In this document: piece after piece, positions 1 through 8,418 of the stretch
Numbering within the stretch: position 1 is the first letter of the stretch
Layout: each line of letters begins with the position of its first letter
NCBI GenBank assembly: GCA_023400235.1
Contig: JAEXFI010000039.1
Location: 62,001-126,000 of the forward strand
Length of the DNA stretch: 64,000 nucleotides
From: Bacillota bacterium
GTDB lineage: Bacteria; Bacillota; Clostridia; Acetivibrionales; DSM-1351
Direction of reading: 5' to 3'
Translations under genes and position numbers: made by a program
Notes under the pieces: generated by a model
Told to the model about the DNA's origin: nothing
Databases searched by the model: none
The model's input: only the letters and a program-made list of their open reading frames with translations

Positions 1-1
1 T

Positions 2-1393
2 ATTGGGGAAAATGGTGCGGGTAAGTCTACCTTAATGAAAATTTTAGCCGGTGTTTATCAAAGAAGCGAAGGCGAAATTTATTTACAGGATGATACCGGT
101 GAGCTTAAGCCTGTTGAGATCGAAAGCCCATCTGCAGCACTGGAAAAGGGAATCAGCATGGTATTTCAGGAGTTTAACCTGATGGAAAACATGACTGTTG
201 CAGAAAATATCTGCATAGGCTATGAGCCCCGTAAAGGTCTTATTTTGGACCATAAAGCCATACAGGATGAAGCGAGGAAACAATTAAAAAGAGTAAGCCT
301 GGAGAATGTTTCGCCTCAGACTGTGGTTGATTCTTTGACAGTAGCACAAAAACAATGTGTAGAAATTGCAAAATGCCTTTCCCACAATGCCAAGATTATT
401 ATTCTGGATGAGCCCACATCGAGTTTGTCCGAAACAGAAGTAACTGCATTGTTTGCACTTATACGGGCACTGAAAGAAAACGGAGTAAGTATAGTATATA
501 TATCTCACCGTATGGAAGAGATATTCGAGCTTGGCGACCGGATCACAGTATTTAGAGACGGTCAGATGATTGATACTGTCAATGTTTCAGATACAGATGA
601 AAAGAAGCTTGTAAACATGATTATCGGCAGGGAATTTGTTGCCGGTGACCTTAGTGAAGATAATCAATACAAGGAAGAAGTAATGCTGGAAGGAAAAAAT
701 ATATCGGTTGGGAACTTTGGTGCAAAGCTGGATTTTAAGGCATACAAAGGAGAGATACTCGGGATATTCGGCCTGGTGGGTGCGGGGAGGACTGAACTGG
801 CCAGAGTTATATTTGGAGTTGATCCAATTGGAGAAGGCAGTCTCTACAAAAACGGTAAAAAATTAAAAATCAACTCACCGACTGATGCCATTAACAATAA
901 CATTGGGTTGGCCCCGGAAGATAGAAAATTACTTGGACTCATTACGAAGCTCAATGTCAGGGACAACCTTACTCTGGCCAAACTTCGTGATATGTCATGG
1001 ATATTACCCTCGCGTGATAAAGAAATAAGTATGACAGCAGAGTATATCAAGCGGCTTTCAATTGTAACCCATGGACAGAGTCAACTGGTTGAAAGGCTCA
1101 GCGGTGGCAATCAACAAAAGATTGTTATATCGAAATGGCTTGCTATGAACCTGGATGTACTTATTCTCGATGAACCTACAAGAGGTATAGATGTAGGAGC
1201 AAAAGCAGAGATTTACAATGTTATGCGCCAGCTTGCACGGGAAGGTATGAGTATTATCATGATTTCTTCCGATCTTCCGGAGATATTAAAGGTAAGTCAT
1301 CGTGTATTGGTTATGCATGATGGAGAAATAAAGCTGGAGGCTCCGGTTAAAGCGTTGGACCAGGGAACTATTATGCATGCAGCTATAAGCTAG
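2..1393 (+). CDS. Sugar ABC transporter ATP-binding protein, RbsA/MglA type (5' partial)
   Basis: The gene enters the window already open: codons from base 2 read IGENGAGKST, the Walker A motif of the first ATPase domain, so about 30 N-terminal residues lie upstream. Two ABC domains follow in one chain, as in RbsA, MglA and XylG. Domain 1 has the Walker B ILDEPTSS. Domain 2 has the degenerate loop GLVGAGRTE, the signature LSGGNQQK and Walker B ILDEPTRGID. Family knowledge: this cytoplasmic subunit powers uptake of a monosaccharide or polyol with an RbsC-type permease. The permease gene starts 11 bases downstream, and a periplasmic-type binding protein is expected upstream, outside the window. 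The substrate cannot be read from the sequence. Confidence 0.93.
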   Translation: MGENGAGKSTLMKILAGVYQRSEGEIYLQDDTGELKPVEIESPSAALEKGISMVFQEFNLMENMTVAENICIGYEPRKGLILDHKAIQDEARKQLKRVSLENVSPQTVVDSLTVAQKQCVEIAKCLSHNAKIIILDEPTSSLSETEVTALFALIRALKENGVSIVYISHRMEEIFELGDRITVFRDGQMIDTVNVSDTDEKKLVNMIIGREFVAGDLSEDNQYKEEVMLEGKNISVGNFGAKLDFKAYKGEILGIFGLVGAGRTELARVIFGVDPIGEGSLYKNGKKLKINSPTDAINNNIGLAPEDRKLLGLITKLNVRDNLTLAKLRDMSWILPSRDKEISMTAEYIKRLSIVTHGQSQLVERLSGGNQQKIVISKWLAMNLDVLILDEPTRGIDVGAKAEIYNVMRQLAREGMSIIMISSDLPEILKVSHRVLVMHDGEIKLEAPVKALDQGTIMHAAIS

Positions 1394-1404
1394 GGAGAAG
1401 ATAT

Positions 1405-2382
1405 ATGAAAAACGAAACTGTTAATAATAGATTTATAAAAAAAACATTTCAGAATTCTGACGTAATGAGGCAGCTTACTTTGGTATTGGTGCTGCTGATA
1501 CAAATAGTTCTGTTTTCCAGTTTGTCGGATAACTTTCTGACAAGTTCAAATTTGATTAATGTATTAAGACAGGTATCTGTTACGGCGATAGCAGCAGTTG
1601 GGATGTTTATGATAATATTGCTGGGCGATATTGACCTTTCCGTAGGCTCTGTATACGCATTTATCGGAGTCATGGCGGCAGTTATATTCAGAGCAACCGA
1701 AAATGCAGTCATCACAGTCTTCGCTGCATTGGCAATTGGTACTGTTATAGGCTTCTCCAGTGGATTTATCACTGCTAAAGGTAAAATACCGGCTTTTGTA
1801 ACAACACTGGCCATTATGAGTGTTTGCCGCGGTCTTGCCTTTATAATTACTGACGGAACTCCCATAGGTGTTGTAAATCCTAAATTCACCTGGTTTGGCT
1901 CTGGATATATATTTAAAACTATTCCTGTGCCTATAGTAATAATGATTATTGTATTTATTATAGGCTTCTTCCTCATAAACTTTACCCGTTTCGGCCGGTA
2001 TGTATATGCATCAGGAGGTAATGAGCAGGCAACGCGCTGGTCAGGTATAAAAACCGATAGAATCAAGATTTTAGTATTTACAATTTCAGGATTTCTTATG
2101 GGCATGAGCTCGTTGATCCTTGCAGGCCGTCTGGGGGGAGGTCTCCCGAATGCCGGTAACGGAGCCGAACTGGATGTTATAACCACTGTTATTCTTGGCG
2201 GTACAAGTTTAACGGGAGGGAAAGGAAAGCTTTGGGGAGTAATTACCGGTGTTGTGGTCATCGGAGTTTTAAACAACGGTTTGACCATGCTGAATGTATC
2301 TTCATACTGGCAACAGCTGGTTAAAGGTATCATTATTCTTATAGCTGTATTTTTGGATAAAAAAGCATCTAAAGCAGCTTGA
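1405..2382 (+). CDS. Sugar ABC transporter permease, RbsC type
   Basis: A 325-residue hydrophobic protein with about eight to ten membrane segments, the usual size for RbsC/BPD_transp_2 permeases. The family motif GGNEQATRWSGI (EAA-like cytoplasmic loop) and the C-terminal VILGGTSLTGGKGKLWG are both present. The start ATG has a GGGAGAAG site eight bases upstream and follows the ATPase stop by 11 bases, so the two are one transcript. It would form the membrane channel for the ATPase encoded just before. The next gene, a dehydrogenase, follows after 32 bases with its own AAGGAG site, which links uptake to oxidation of the imported compound. Confidence 0.93.
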   Translation: MKNETVNNRFIKKTFQNSDVMRQLTLVLVLLIQIVLFSSLSDNFLTSSNLINVLRQVSVTAIAAVGMFMIILLGDIDLSVGSVYAFIGVMAAVIFRATENAVITVFAALAIGTVIGFSSGFITAKGKIPAFVTTLAIMSVCRGLAFIITDGTPIGVVNPKFTWFGSGYIFKTIPVPIVIMIIVFIIGFFLINFTRFGRYVYASGGNEQATRWSGIKTDRIKILVFTISGFLMGMSSLILAGRLGGGLPNAGNGAELDVITTVILGGTSLTGGKGKLWGVITGVVVIGVLNNGLTMLNVSSYWQQLVKGIIILIAVFLDKKASKAA

Positions 2383-2414
2383 TAAAATGAATTCGATATA
2401 AGGAGATAATAAAT

Positions 2415-3443
2415 ATGAAAAAAATGAATGCAGTCACTTTTAAGGATATTGCAACCTATGAGATAGGACAAAGAGAAGTTCCTAAGATTGTTAAGCCCGA
2501 CCATGTGCTGGTTTCAGTAGAAGCCTGCAGTATTTGCGGAACAGATGTGCATTTGCTTGGAAATCCTCCCGGCTTTATTGGAACAAAAGGCATAGTATTA
2601 GGTCATGAGTGTGTGGGTAAGGTAGAGGAAGTGGGAAGCGGTGTGGGAGGACTAAAGCCCGGAGACAGAGTGGTGCTTGAACCGAATATTTCTTGCGGAT
2701 ATTGCCATTATTGCCGTTCCGGAGTTCCAAATATGTGTGAAAATGACGTTATACTTGGAGTGACAATTGACGGAGTTTTTGCAGATTATTTTGTAGCACC
2801 TGAACGAGGCTTGGTAAAGATTCCTGACAATATGCCTGCTGATTTAGCAGTATTTGCAGAACCGGTTAACTGTGTAATGGGAGCTGTAAATAAAGTCCGT
2901 GCATTGCCTGGCGAAACGGTATTGGTGCTTGGAGCTGGCCCCATCGGCTTGTATTTCGCAATGCTTTACAAGAGCAATGGAGCCGGCAAGGTAATCGTAT
3001 CCGAGCCTTCCAAATTCCGAGCCGATTATGCCCGCGAATGTGGAGCAGACATTGTTATAAATCCGTTGGAGAACAACCTGAAGGAAGCTGTATTGGCAGA
3101 GACCAATGGCCTGGGTGCAGATATAACAGTAGATGCAGTTGGCGTATTGTCTCCCGATGCAATTGCGTGCACAAGACGTGCAGGGCGTATAGTACTTTTT
3201 GGACAAAATGGTGCAGCAAGACAGACTATATGTCAAAATGATATTACGAGAAATGGTTTAACAGTATTCGGCAACTATATTGGAACCTTTACTTTACCTG
3301 CAACAGTAAAATTACTTGCTGCAGGCTTGGTCCCCGTGGAAAAAATTATTACTCACAGAATACCTTTGTCCGATTTTGCCGTAGGGTTAGAAGCAATGCG
3401 CAAGGGAGAGGCCCTGGAAGTAATCATGTATCCGGGCAAATAG
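2415..3443 (+). CDS. Zinc-dependent alcohol/polyol dehydrogenase, MDR family
   Basis: A 342-residue medium-chain dehydrogenase related to sorbitol and threonine dehydrogenases. The catalytic zinc ligands are visible as C41 in CGTD and H64-E65 in GHE. The structural zinc lobe is C94, C97, C100 and C108. The Rossmann loop GAGPIGL follows near residue 173, and a GLGADITVDAVG motif is in the cofactor domain. It probably oxidises a sugar alcohol or sugar with NAD(P)+ in the cytoplasm. Its place between the ABC permease and an epimerase suggests it acts on the imported substrate. Start chosen for the AAGGAG site nine bases upstream; a second ATG lies four codons in. Substrate unknown. Confidence 0.9.
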   Translation: MKKMNAVTFKDIATYEIGQREVPKIVKPDHVLVSVEACSICGTDVHLLGNPPGFIGTKGIVLGHECVGKVEEVGSGVGGLKPGDRVVLEPNISCGYCHYCRSGVPNMCENDVILGVTIDGVFADYFVAPERGLVKIPDNMPADLAVFAEPVNCVMGAVNKVRALPGETVLVLGAGPIGLYFAMLYKSNGAGKVIVSEPSKFRADYARECGADIVINPLENNLKEAVLAETNGLGADITVDAVGVLSPDAIACTRRAGRIVLFGQNGAARQTICQNDITRNGLTVFGNYIGTFTLPATVKLLAAGLVPVEKIITHRIPLSDFAVGLEAMRKGEALEVIMYPGK

Positions 3444-3461
3444 GCAAAAAGGAGGAGACGT

Positions 3462-4292
3462 ATGTACCGTTACAGCATGACACAATGGATTGTTGGAAAT
3501 GAAAATATAGAATGCAGTTTTCAGCGACTTAAAAAATATGGATATGATGGAATTGAATTTGCAGCTGAGCCTTATACAGCCGACCAGGATATGTTGGTTA
3601 AGCTGATGGAAAAGTACGGAATGTTATGCACTTCTTTATGCGGGATATTCACAGCAGACAGGGATCTGAGCGCAAAGGCAGCTCAAGGAGGCATTGAATA
3701 TTTAAAAGATTGCGTTGATTTTGCTGTAAAGGTTAAAGCGCCTTATATAATAGTCGTGCCATCTCCTGTGGGAAAAACAGAGCCGTCTGTTGATTGCAGC
3801 TATGAAGAAGCATGGGCAAATGCGGTAAATAATATAAGAATTGCTGCCGAGTATGCTCAAAATAAAGGGATATCTTTTGCCATAGAAGCAATAAACAGGT
3901 ATGAAACATTTTTGGTAAATGATCTTACTAAAGCGTTGCGTTTTGTAAAGGAAATAAATCATCCCGCTGTGGGCTTGATGGCAGATTTGTTTCATATGAG
4001 CATAGAAGAAAAAAACTTAGGTGCCAGTCTGAGAATGGTTGCAGATTATCTGATGCACGTGCATATTGCTGATAATACAAGAGAAGCGGCAGGTCTGGGG
4101 AATACCGATTTCAAAGAAATTCTCCATGTCCTGAGAGATATTAATTATAAGGGACCGCTCACTATGGAATTTCTCCCCAAGATAGCAAACCCGTATGCTG
4201 CTTCTGATATGGGAACTCACGCAAAGCTAATGGATGAATATGCCGAGCATGCACTGAAGTACATGAAAACGGTTGAAAGCAGTGTGGTTTAG
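3462..4292 (+). CDS. Sugar phosphate isomerase/epimerase, AP-endonuclease-2-like TIM barrel (tagatose/psicose 3-epimerase-like)
   Basis: A 276-residue TIM-barrel protein of the xylose-isomerase-like family. The expected metal ligands are suggested by FAIEAINRYE (Glu), GLMADLFHM (Asp and His), HVHIADN (His) and TMEFLP (Glu). This is the pattern of D-tagatose/D-psicose 3-epimerases and related ketose epimerases. The gene lies 18 bases after the dehydrogenase behind a strong GGAGGAG site and is probably co-transcribed with it. A route of import, oxidation to a ketose, then C3 epimerisation is an inference; no kinase gene is in view. Hydroxypyruvate or inosose isomerase activity are alternatives. 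Confidence 0.82.
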   Translation: MYRYSMTQWIVGNENIECSFQRLKKYGYDGIEFAAEPYTADQDMLVKLMEKYGMLCTSLCGIFTADRDLSAKAAQGGIEYLKDCVDFAVKVKAPYIIVVPSPVGKTEPSVDCSYEEAWANAVNNIRIAAEYAQNKGISFAIEAINRYETFLVNDLTKALRFVKEINHPAVGLMADLFHMSIEEKNLGASLRMVADYLMHVHIADNTREAAGLGNTDFKEILHVLRDINYKGPLTMEFLPKIANPYAASDMGTHAKLMDEYAEHALKYMKTVESSVV

Positions 4293-4420
4293 TACAAATG
4301 GAGTTTAAGCCTGCAAAACGGGCTGAGATGTAGATAGATTCATGCCGCAATTCTTAAAAGGCTGCTAAGTATAAGTTATGTAGTCGGTATTGCTTAATTA
4401 AAATTATGTGCGATATAATA

Positions 4421-4447
4421 TTGACATATTTTAGTGCTTGGTATAAT
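4421..4447 (+). promoter_or_regulatory. Probable sigma-A promoter of the LacI-family gene
   Basis: A perfect TTGACA (4421-4426) and a perfect TATAAT (4442-4447) are separated by 15 bases, slightly shorter than the ideal 17. They lie 29 bases before the LacI-type start codon. This suggests that the regulator has its own promoter after the upstream transporter-catabolism genes. Confidence 0.55.
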
Positions 4448-4476
4448 TTTAAGAAAGATAGAAGGAGTTCAATTAT

Positions 4477-5478
4477 ATGGCAACAATACATGATGTAGCA
4501 GAGAAGGCAGGGGTATCCGTTGCCACTGTGTCAAGGGTTATCAATAAAATTGATACTGTATCCTTAAAAACTGTAGAGAAAGTCAATAAGGCTATTGATG
4601 AGCTTGATTATCATCCGAATAACCTGGCCCGTGATTTAAGAAGGGCGGAATCAAACCGTATATTGGTGCTTCTACAATCTATATCAAATCCGTTTTATGC
4701 AACTATTGTAAAAGGAATAGAGGATGTTGCTCAAAAACATAATTATAGCATTATGCTCTGCAATACAGACTCCGACTTGATCAGAGAAAAAAACTATATA
4801 GACCTGCTGGCAAAAAAGGTGGTCCGGGGAGCTATTCTGCTTGATTCTGAAATGACAAAGGATGAACTGAATATTGTTGCGGAAGAAAATGATCTGGTTC
4901 TTTGTTGTGAATACAAACAAGGGGTAAAAGTTCCACATGTCATGATTGATAATTACCTGGCGTCAAAAACAGTTATGAAGCATTTAATAGCTCTTGGACA
5001 CCGCAGGATTGCTCTGATTGCAGGAGATAGTCATTTATCCTCTACTATACTCCGATATACGGGTTATGTGGACGCTTTGCAAGAGGCTGGAATAAATGTG
5101 GATGAAACCCTGATTTACAACAGCGAAACCAGCAGCTTCAAAATGGGGATGAGAGCCATGGAAACAATTTTAAATACAGAAAACCGTCCAACCGCAGTTT
5201 TTGCTATGTCTGATGTCTTAGCCATCGGTGCTATCAAATCCATAAACAGCAAAGGATTATGTGTCCCCGATGATATTGCGGTTGCCGGGTTTGATGGAAT
5301 TGAATTTGCAGGAGTGCTGAATCCCAGTCTGACCACCATTGTCCAGCCCAGCTATGATATGGGCTGCATAGCTATGGAGATGCTGATTAAAGAGATGAAG
5401 GAAGATGCTAAAAACAACAGGGAAGTTATTATAGAACATGAATTGGTGATTCGTGAATCTACAGTAAAAAGGGTTTAG
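4477..5478 (+). CDS. LacI/GalR-family transcriptional regulator
   Basis: A 333-residue repressor of standard LacI length. Residues 1-22 carry the classic helix-turn-helix IHDVAEKAGVSVATVSRVIN, followed by the hinge region (YHPNNLARDLR). The rest is a periplasmic-binding-protein-like sensor domain with FAMSDVLAIGA and VAGFDGIEFA near its end. It most likely controls the surrounding sugar/polyol genes in response to a catabolic sugar. AGAAGGAG lies eight bases before the ATG. The position inside the cluster supports a local role; the operator was not identified by eye. Confidence 0.92.
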   Translation: MATIHDVAEKAGVSVATVSRVINKIDTVSLKTVEKVNKAIDELDYHPNNLARDLRRAESNRILVLLQSISNPFYATIVKGIEDVAQKHNYSIMLCNTDSDLIREKNYIDLLAKKVVRGAILLDSEMTKDELNIVAEENDLVLCCEYKQGVKVPHVMIDNYLASKTVMKHLIALGHRRIALIAGDSHLSSTILRYTGYVDALQEAGINVDETLIYNSETSSFKMGMRAMETILNTENRPTAVFAMSDVLAIGAIKSINSKGLCVPDDIAVAGFDGIEFAGVLNPSLTTIVQPSYDMGCIAMEMLIKEMKEDAKNNREVIIEHELVIRESTVKRV

Positions 5479-5666
5479 TATTATCAAATCGCAAATGTCA
5501 TAACAGGTCTTTCAATAGAGCTTTTTTCGATTCTAAAAATATACAAACAAAATAATTATTTAGACCAATGTATCTTTTTCGAATATTATGTAAACTAAAT
5601 TGCCGTTTTAGAGCTAAACATCTGAAATAAAAATGATTGATATGAAATCATAATCTGGAGGTAAAA

Positions 5667-6581
5667 ATGAAACTGGGGTTTGTAAGTGCTATTCTGGACA
5701 CTTCTTCCTTTGAAGAGGTAATAGATTTTGCCGGTGAGAATAAATTTCAATGTGTTGAATTAATGTGCTGGCCGGTTGGTAAGGCAGAAAGGCGGTATGC
5801 GGGTGTTACCCATGTAGATGTAGCTGCACTAGATGATAAAAAGGTTGAGTATATCAACGGGTATTTAAAGATGAGGTCGGTGGGAATATCCGGTTTGTCC
5901 TATTACCCCAATCCTCTTGACCCGGATAAAGAAAAAAGGGAATTTTATATAGAGCATATTAAAAAGATAATTATTGCAGCAAGCAAGCTTGGCCTGAAAA
6001 TTGTGAACACGTTTATCGGAAAAGATAAGAATAAGACTGTTGAAGACAACATAAAGCTGTTCAAGGAAGTTTGGACACCAATAATTAAGTTTGCAGAAGA
6101 AAATAATATAAAAATCGGCATTGAGAACTGCCCCATGTATTTTACGAAGGATGAATGGCCCGGTGGGTTAAATCTGGCATCTACACCGGCAATATGGAAG
6201 AGGATGTTTGAAGAAATACCGTCTGATTATTTCGGACTTAATTATGACCCGTCACACCTGTTGTGGCAGCAGATGGATTACATCAAGCCCATCTATGATT
6301 TCAAAGACAGAATATTTCATGTGCATATAAAGGATATAAAAGTATATCAGGACAAGTTGGATAATGTAGGTGCTTTGGCAACTCCTTTGGAATATATTTC
6401 TCCAAAACTCCCCGGATTGGGTGATGTTAACTGGAGTAAATTCATTTCAGCTTTAGCTGATATAAGATATAAGGGAGCAGTTTGTATAGAAGTAGAAGAC
6501 AAGGCATTTGAAGATTCGTTTGAAGACAGGAAGAAAGCTGTTATTTTAAGCCGGAACTATATAAACCAATTTTTATATTAA
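5667..6581 (+). CDS. Sugar phosphate isomerase/epimerase family protein, TIM barrel
   Basis: A 304-residue xylose-isomerase-like TIM-barrel protein, distinct from the epimerase at 3462. Likely metal-site residues occur in KIGIENCPM (Glu), LNYDPSHL (Asp, His), HVHIKD (His) and CIEVED (Glu). Proteins of this type isomerise or epimerise inositol-derived, keto-sugar or sugar-acid intermediates; many sit beside Gfo/Idh/MocA dehydrogenases, as here. Start supported by TGGAGG six bases before the ATG. The 188 bases upstream are AT-rich with no clear promoter. The exact substrate cannot be told. Confidence 0.82.
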   Translation: MKLGFVSAILDTSSFEEVIDFAGENKFQCVELMCWPVGKAERRYAGVTHVDVAALDDKKVEYINGYLKMRSVGISGLSYYPNPLDPDKEKREFYIEHIKKIIIAASKLGLKIVNTFIGKDKNKTVEDNIKLFKEVWTPIIKFAEENNIKIGIENCPMYFTKDEWPGGLNLASTPAIWKRMFEEIPSDYFGLNYDPSHLLWQQMDYIKPIYDFKDRIFHVHIKDIKVYQDKLDNVGALATPLEYISPKLPGLGDVNWSKFISALADIRYKGAVCIEVEDKAFEDSFEDRKKAVILSRNYINQFLY

Positions 6582-6794
6582 TGAATATCAAAGATTAAGA
6601 TAGTGGTAATACTGAAGAGCGGTAAGTGTAAGTCGAAACTGTTCAGAAGTAAGCTTGATTTTATATAAAGGATTATCTGAATGATATAAAAGGTTATACT
6701 GCGAGTTGGTAAGGGCGGACAAGGCAACTCTTATTGGAACAGCAACAGCCGGATTGGCAGATTAAATACATTTTATTAATAAGGGGGCATTTTT

Positions 6795-7949
6795 ATGCGA
6801 AAGGTTAAAGTAGGGATAATCGGGACAGGATTCATAGGACCTGCACACATAGAGGCATTAAGGAGGTTGGGCTATGTTGAGGTGGTTGCCCTTGCTGATA
6901 TGAATGAAGAGATTGCACGTAAAAAAGCCGAGATTTTAAGCATTGGAAAGTACTATGGAGATTACAGGGAAATGCTCAAAGATACCGAAATCGAGGTAGT
7001 GCATATCTGCACGCCAAACCATCTTCACTATATTATGTCAAAAGATGCAATGGAGGCAGGAAAGCATGTCGTATGTGAAAAGCCTATGGCCATGAACACT
7101 GCTGAAGCTGAAGAAATGATAAAAATAGCAAAAGAAAAGCAGGTTGTTAATGCATTGCACTTTAATCTCAGATTCTACCCTCTCATGCATCATGTAAAGA
7201 TGATGATTGAGAATGAGGAATTGGGAAGAATTCTTGCAATAAATGGATCATATCAACAGGATTGGCTTCTCTATGATACAGATTTCAGCTGGAGATTACA
7301 GCCTGAGTTCAGCGGTGAGTCAAGAGCTATTGCAGATATTGGTTCACACTGGATGGATCTCGTAGAATTTACCACCGGACTTAAGGTTACGGAGCTCTGC
7401 TCAGATATAGCTACCTTCCACCCTGTCAGGAAGAAGCCTTTAAATCCGGTAGAAACATACTCGGGCAAGAGCCTTTCGGTAGAAGATTATGAAGAAATAG
7501 AAATTGCAACGGAAGACTATGCTACGGTACTTTTAAGGTTTAATAACGGTGCTCACGGTTCAATGACAGTGAACCAGGTAGCAGCGGGAAGAAAAAACAG
7601 GCTGTATTTTGAGGTTTATGGCACCAAAAAGGCCATTGGATGGGATTCGGAGAGACCAAACGAGTTGTGGATTGGAAGACGTGATGCGGATAACGGAATA
7701 CTTCTCAGGGACCCAGCTCTTATGCTGCCAGCCGGAAGGGAGATAGCAAACTTTCCGGGAGGACACAATGAGGGCTTTCCTGATACATCCAAGCAGATGT
7801 TTGCAAAGCTTTATAAATATATATCCGAAAAAGGCTACCTAAAGGGAGAAACACCGGATTTTCCAACCTTTGAGGATGGACACAGGGAACTTTTGTTGTG
7901 TGAGAACATGATAAAATCAGCCAGAGATGAAAAGTGGATCAAGCTTTAA
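6795..7949 (+). CDS. Gfo/Idh/MocA-family NAD(P)-dependent oxidoreductase
   Basis: A 384-residue protein with an N-terminal Rossmann fold (GIIGTGFIGPAHIEAL) and the family motif CEKPMAMN near residue 98, then the C-terminal alpha/beta dimerisation domain. Family members oxidise or reduce sugars, inositols and sugar derivatives; some act as epimerases through a keto intermediate. Pairing with the TIM-barrel gene upstream (213-base gap) resembles inositol or levoglucosan type pathways, but that is inference. GGGGGC lies before the ATG. A strong terminator follows 14 bases after the stop, so this is the last gene of the catabolic locus. Confidence 0.9.
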   Translation: MRKVKVGIIGTGFIGPAHIEALRRLGYVEVVALADMNEEIARKKAEILSIGKYYGDYREMLKDTEIEVVHICTPNHLHYIMSKDAMEAGKHVVCEKPMAMNTAEAEEMIKIAKEKQVVNALHFNLRFYPLMHHVKMMIENEELGRILAINGSYQQDWLLYDTDFSWRLQPEFSGESRAIADIGSHWMDLVEFTTGLKVTELCSDIATFHPVRKKPLNPVETYSGKSLSVEDYEEIEIATEDYATVLLRFNNGAHGSMTVNQVAAGRKNRLYFEVYGTKKAIGWDSERPNELWIGRRDADNGILLRDPALMLPAGREIANFPGGHNEGFPDTSKQMFAKLYKYISEKGYLKGETPDFPTFEDGHRELLLCENMIKSARDEKWIKL

Positions 7950-7963
7950 ACCCCAAGTAAGGC

Positions 7964-8006
7964 ACCTCCTATTATAGAAACTAAAATTTATAATAGGAGG
8001 TTTTCT
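7964..8006 (+). terminator. Rho-independent terminator after the Gfo/Idh/MocA gene
   Basis: A perfect 13-base stem (7964-7976 with 7989-8001) around a 12-base loop, followed by TTTTCTG. It is followed on the other strand by the 41-residue gene, so it may serve both directions, although the T-run favours the + strand. Confidence 0.85.
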
Positions 8007-8216
8007 GTGCACATAAATGGAATGCCAGATAATATTAGTTTGTATAGAAGATATTCCATATACAAATACACAGTCTCAGCCTGTATCAGTTCACCGGTTA
8101 ACGGATGTTTTAACAGCAAGACAGCAAACCTGTACCTTATGGTTTGTCATCAGTCGGCTTAGCCAGACCGGAAACGGTAAAGTGAGCACAGTATACCTGG
8201 GCTTTGTACCTGCTGC

Positions 8217-8342
8217 TTATTTTGTTGAGGAAGTTTTTACATTTGGCTCTGCGCCCGCAGGATAACGGGTTTTATTGCCAAGGTCCTGAGTATCTGCAAA
8301 GTTTCTTTTTCCATCTGATTTAGTACTTTTATTCTTTCCCAT
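8217..8342 (-). CDS. Small basic 41-residue protein, unrecognised
   Basis: On the minus strand an ATG at 8342 has an excellent GGGAGGA site five bases upstream and opens a 41-codon frame that ends with TAA at 8217. The peptide begins MGKNKSTKSDGKRNF and is rich in Lys, Ser, Thr and Asn with no membrane segment; it ends in VKTSSTK. It starts 76 bases after the stop of the P-type ATPase on the same strand. Length, charge and composition resemble small spore or DNA-associated proteins of clostridia, but no family is recognised and the function is unknown. The opposite-strand frame 8017-8265 has no good ribosome site and is less likely. Confidence 0.6.
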   Translation of the reverse strand: MGKNKSTKSDGKRNFADTQDLGNKTRYPAGAEPNVKTSSTK

Positions 8343-8418
8343 AAAATCCTCCCTGAACATCAGATTCTGTTCGTATGTTCCAGTGGTCTGTAACACCTGC
8401 TCCGGTATTATTTGCTTA

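Noticed and set aside
1449..2504. 351-residue frame antisense to the permease gene
   Set aside because: It runs against a clear RbsC-type gene, has no ribosome site, and its residues do not resemble a protein family; a shadow of the permease.
8017..8265. 82-residue + strand frame after the terminator
   Set aside because: No ribosome site, lies after a terminator, and overlaps the better supported 41-residue minus-strand gene.
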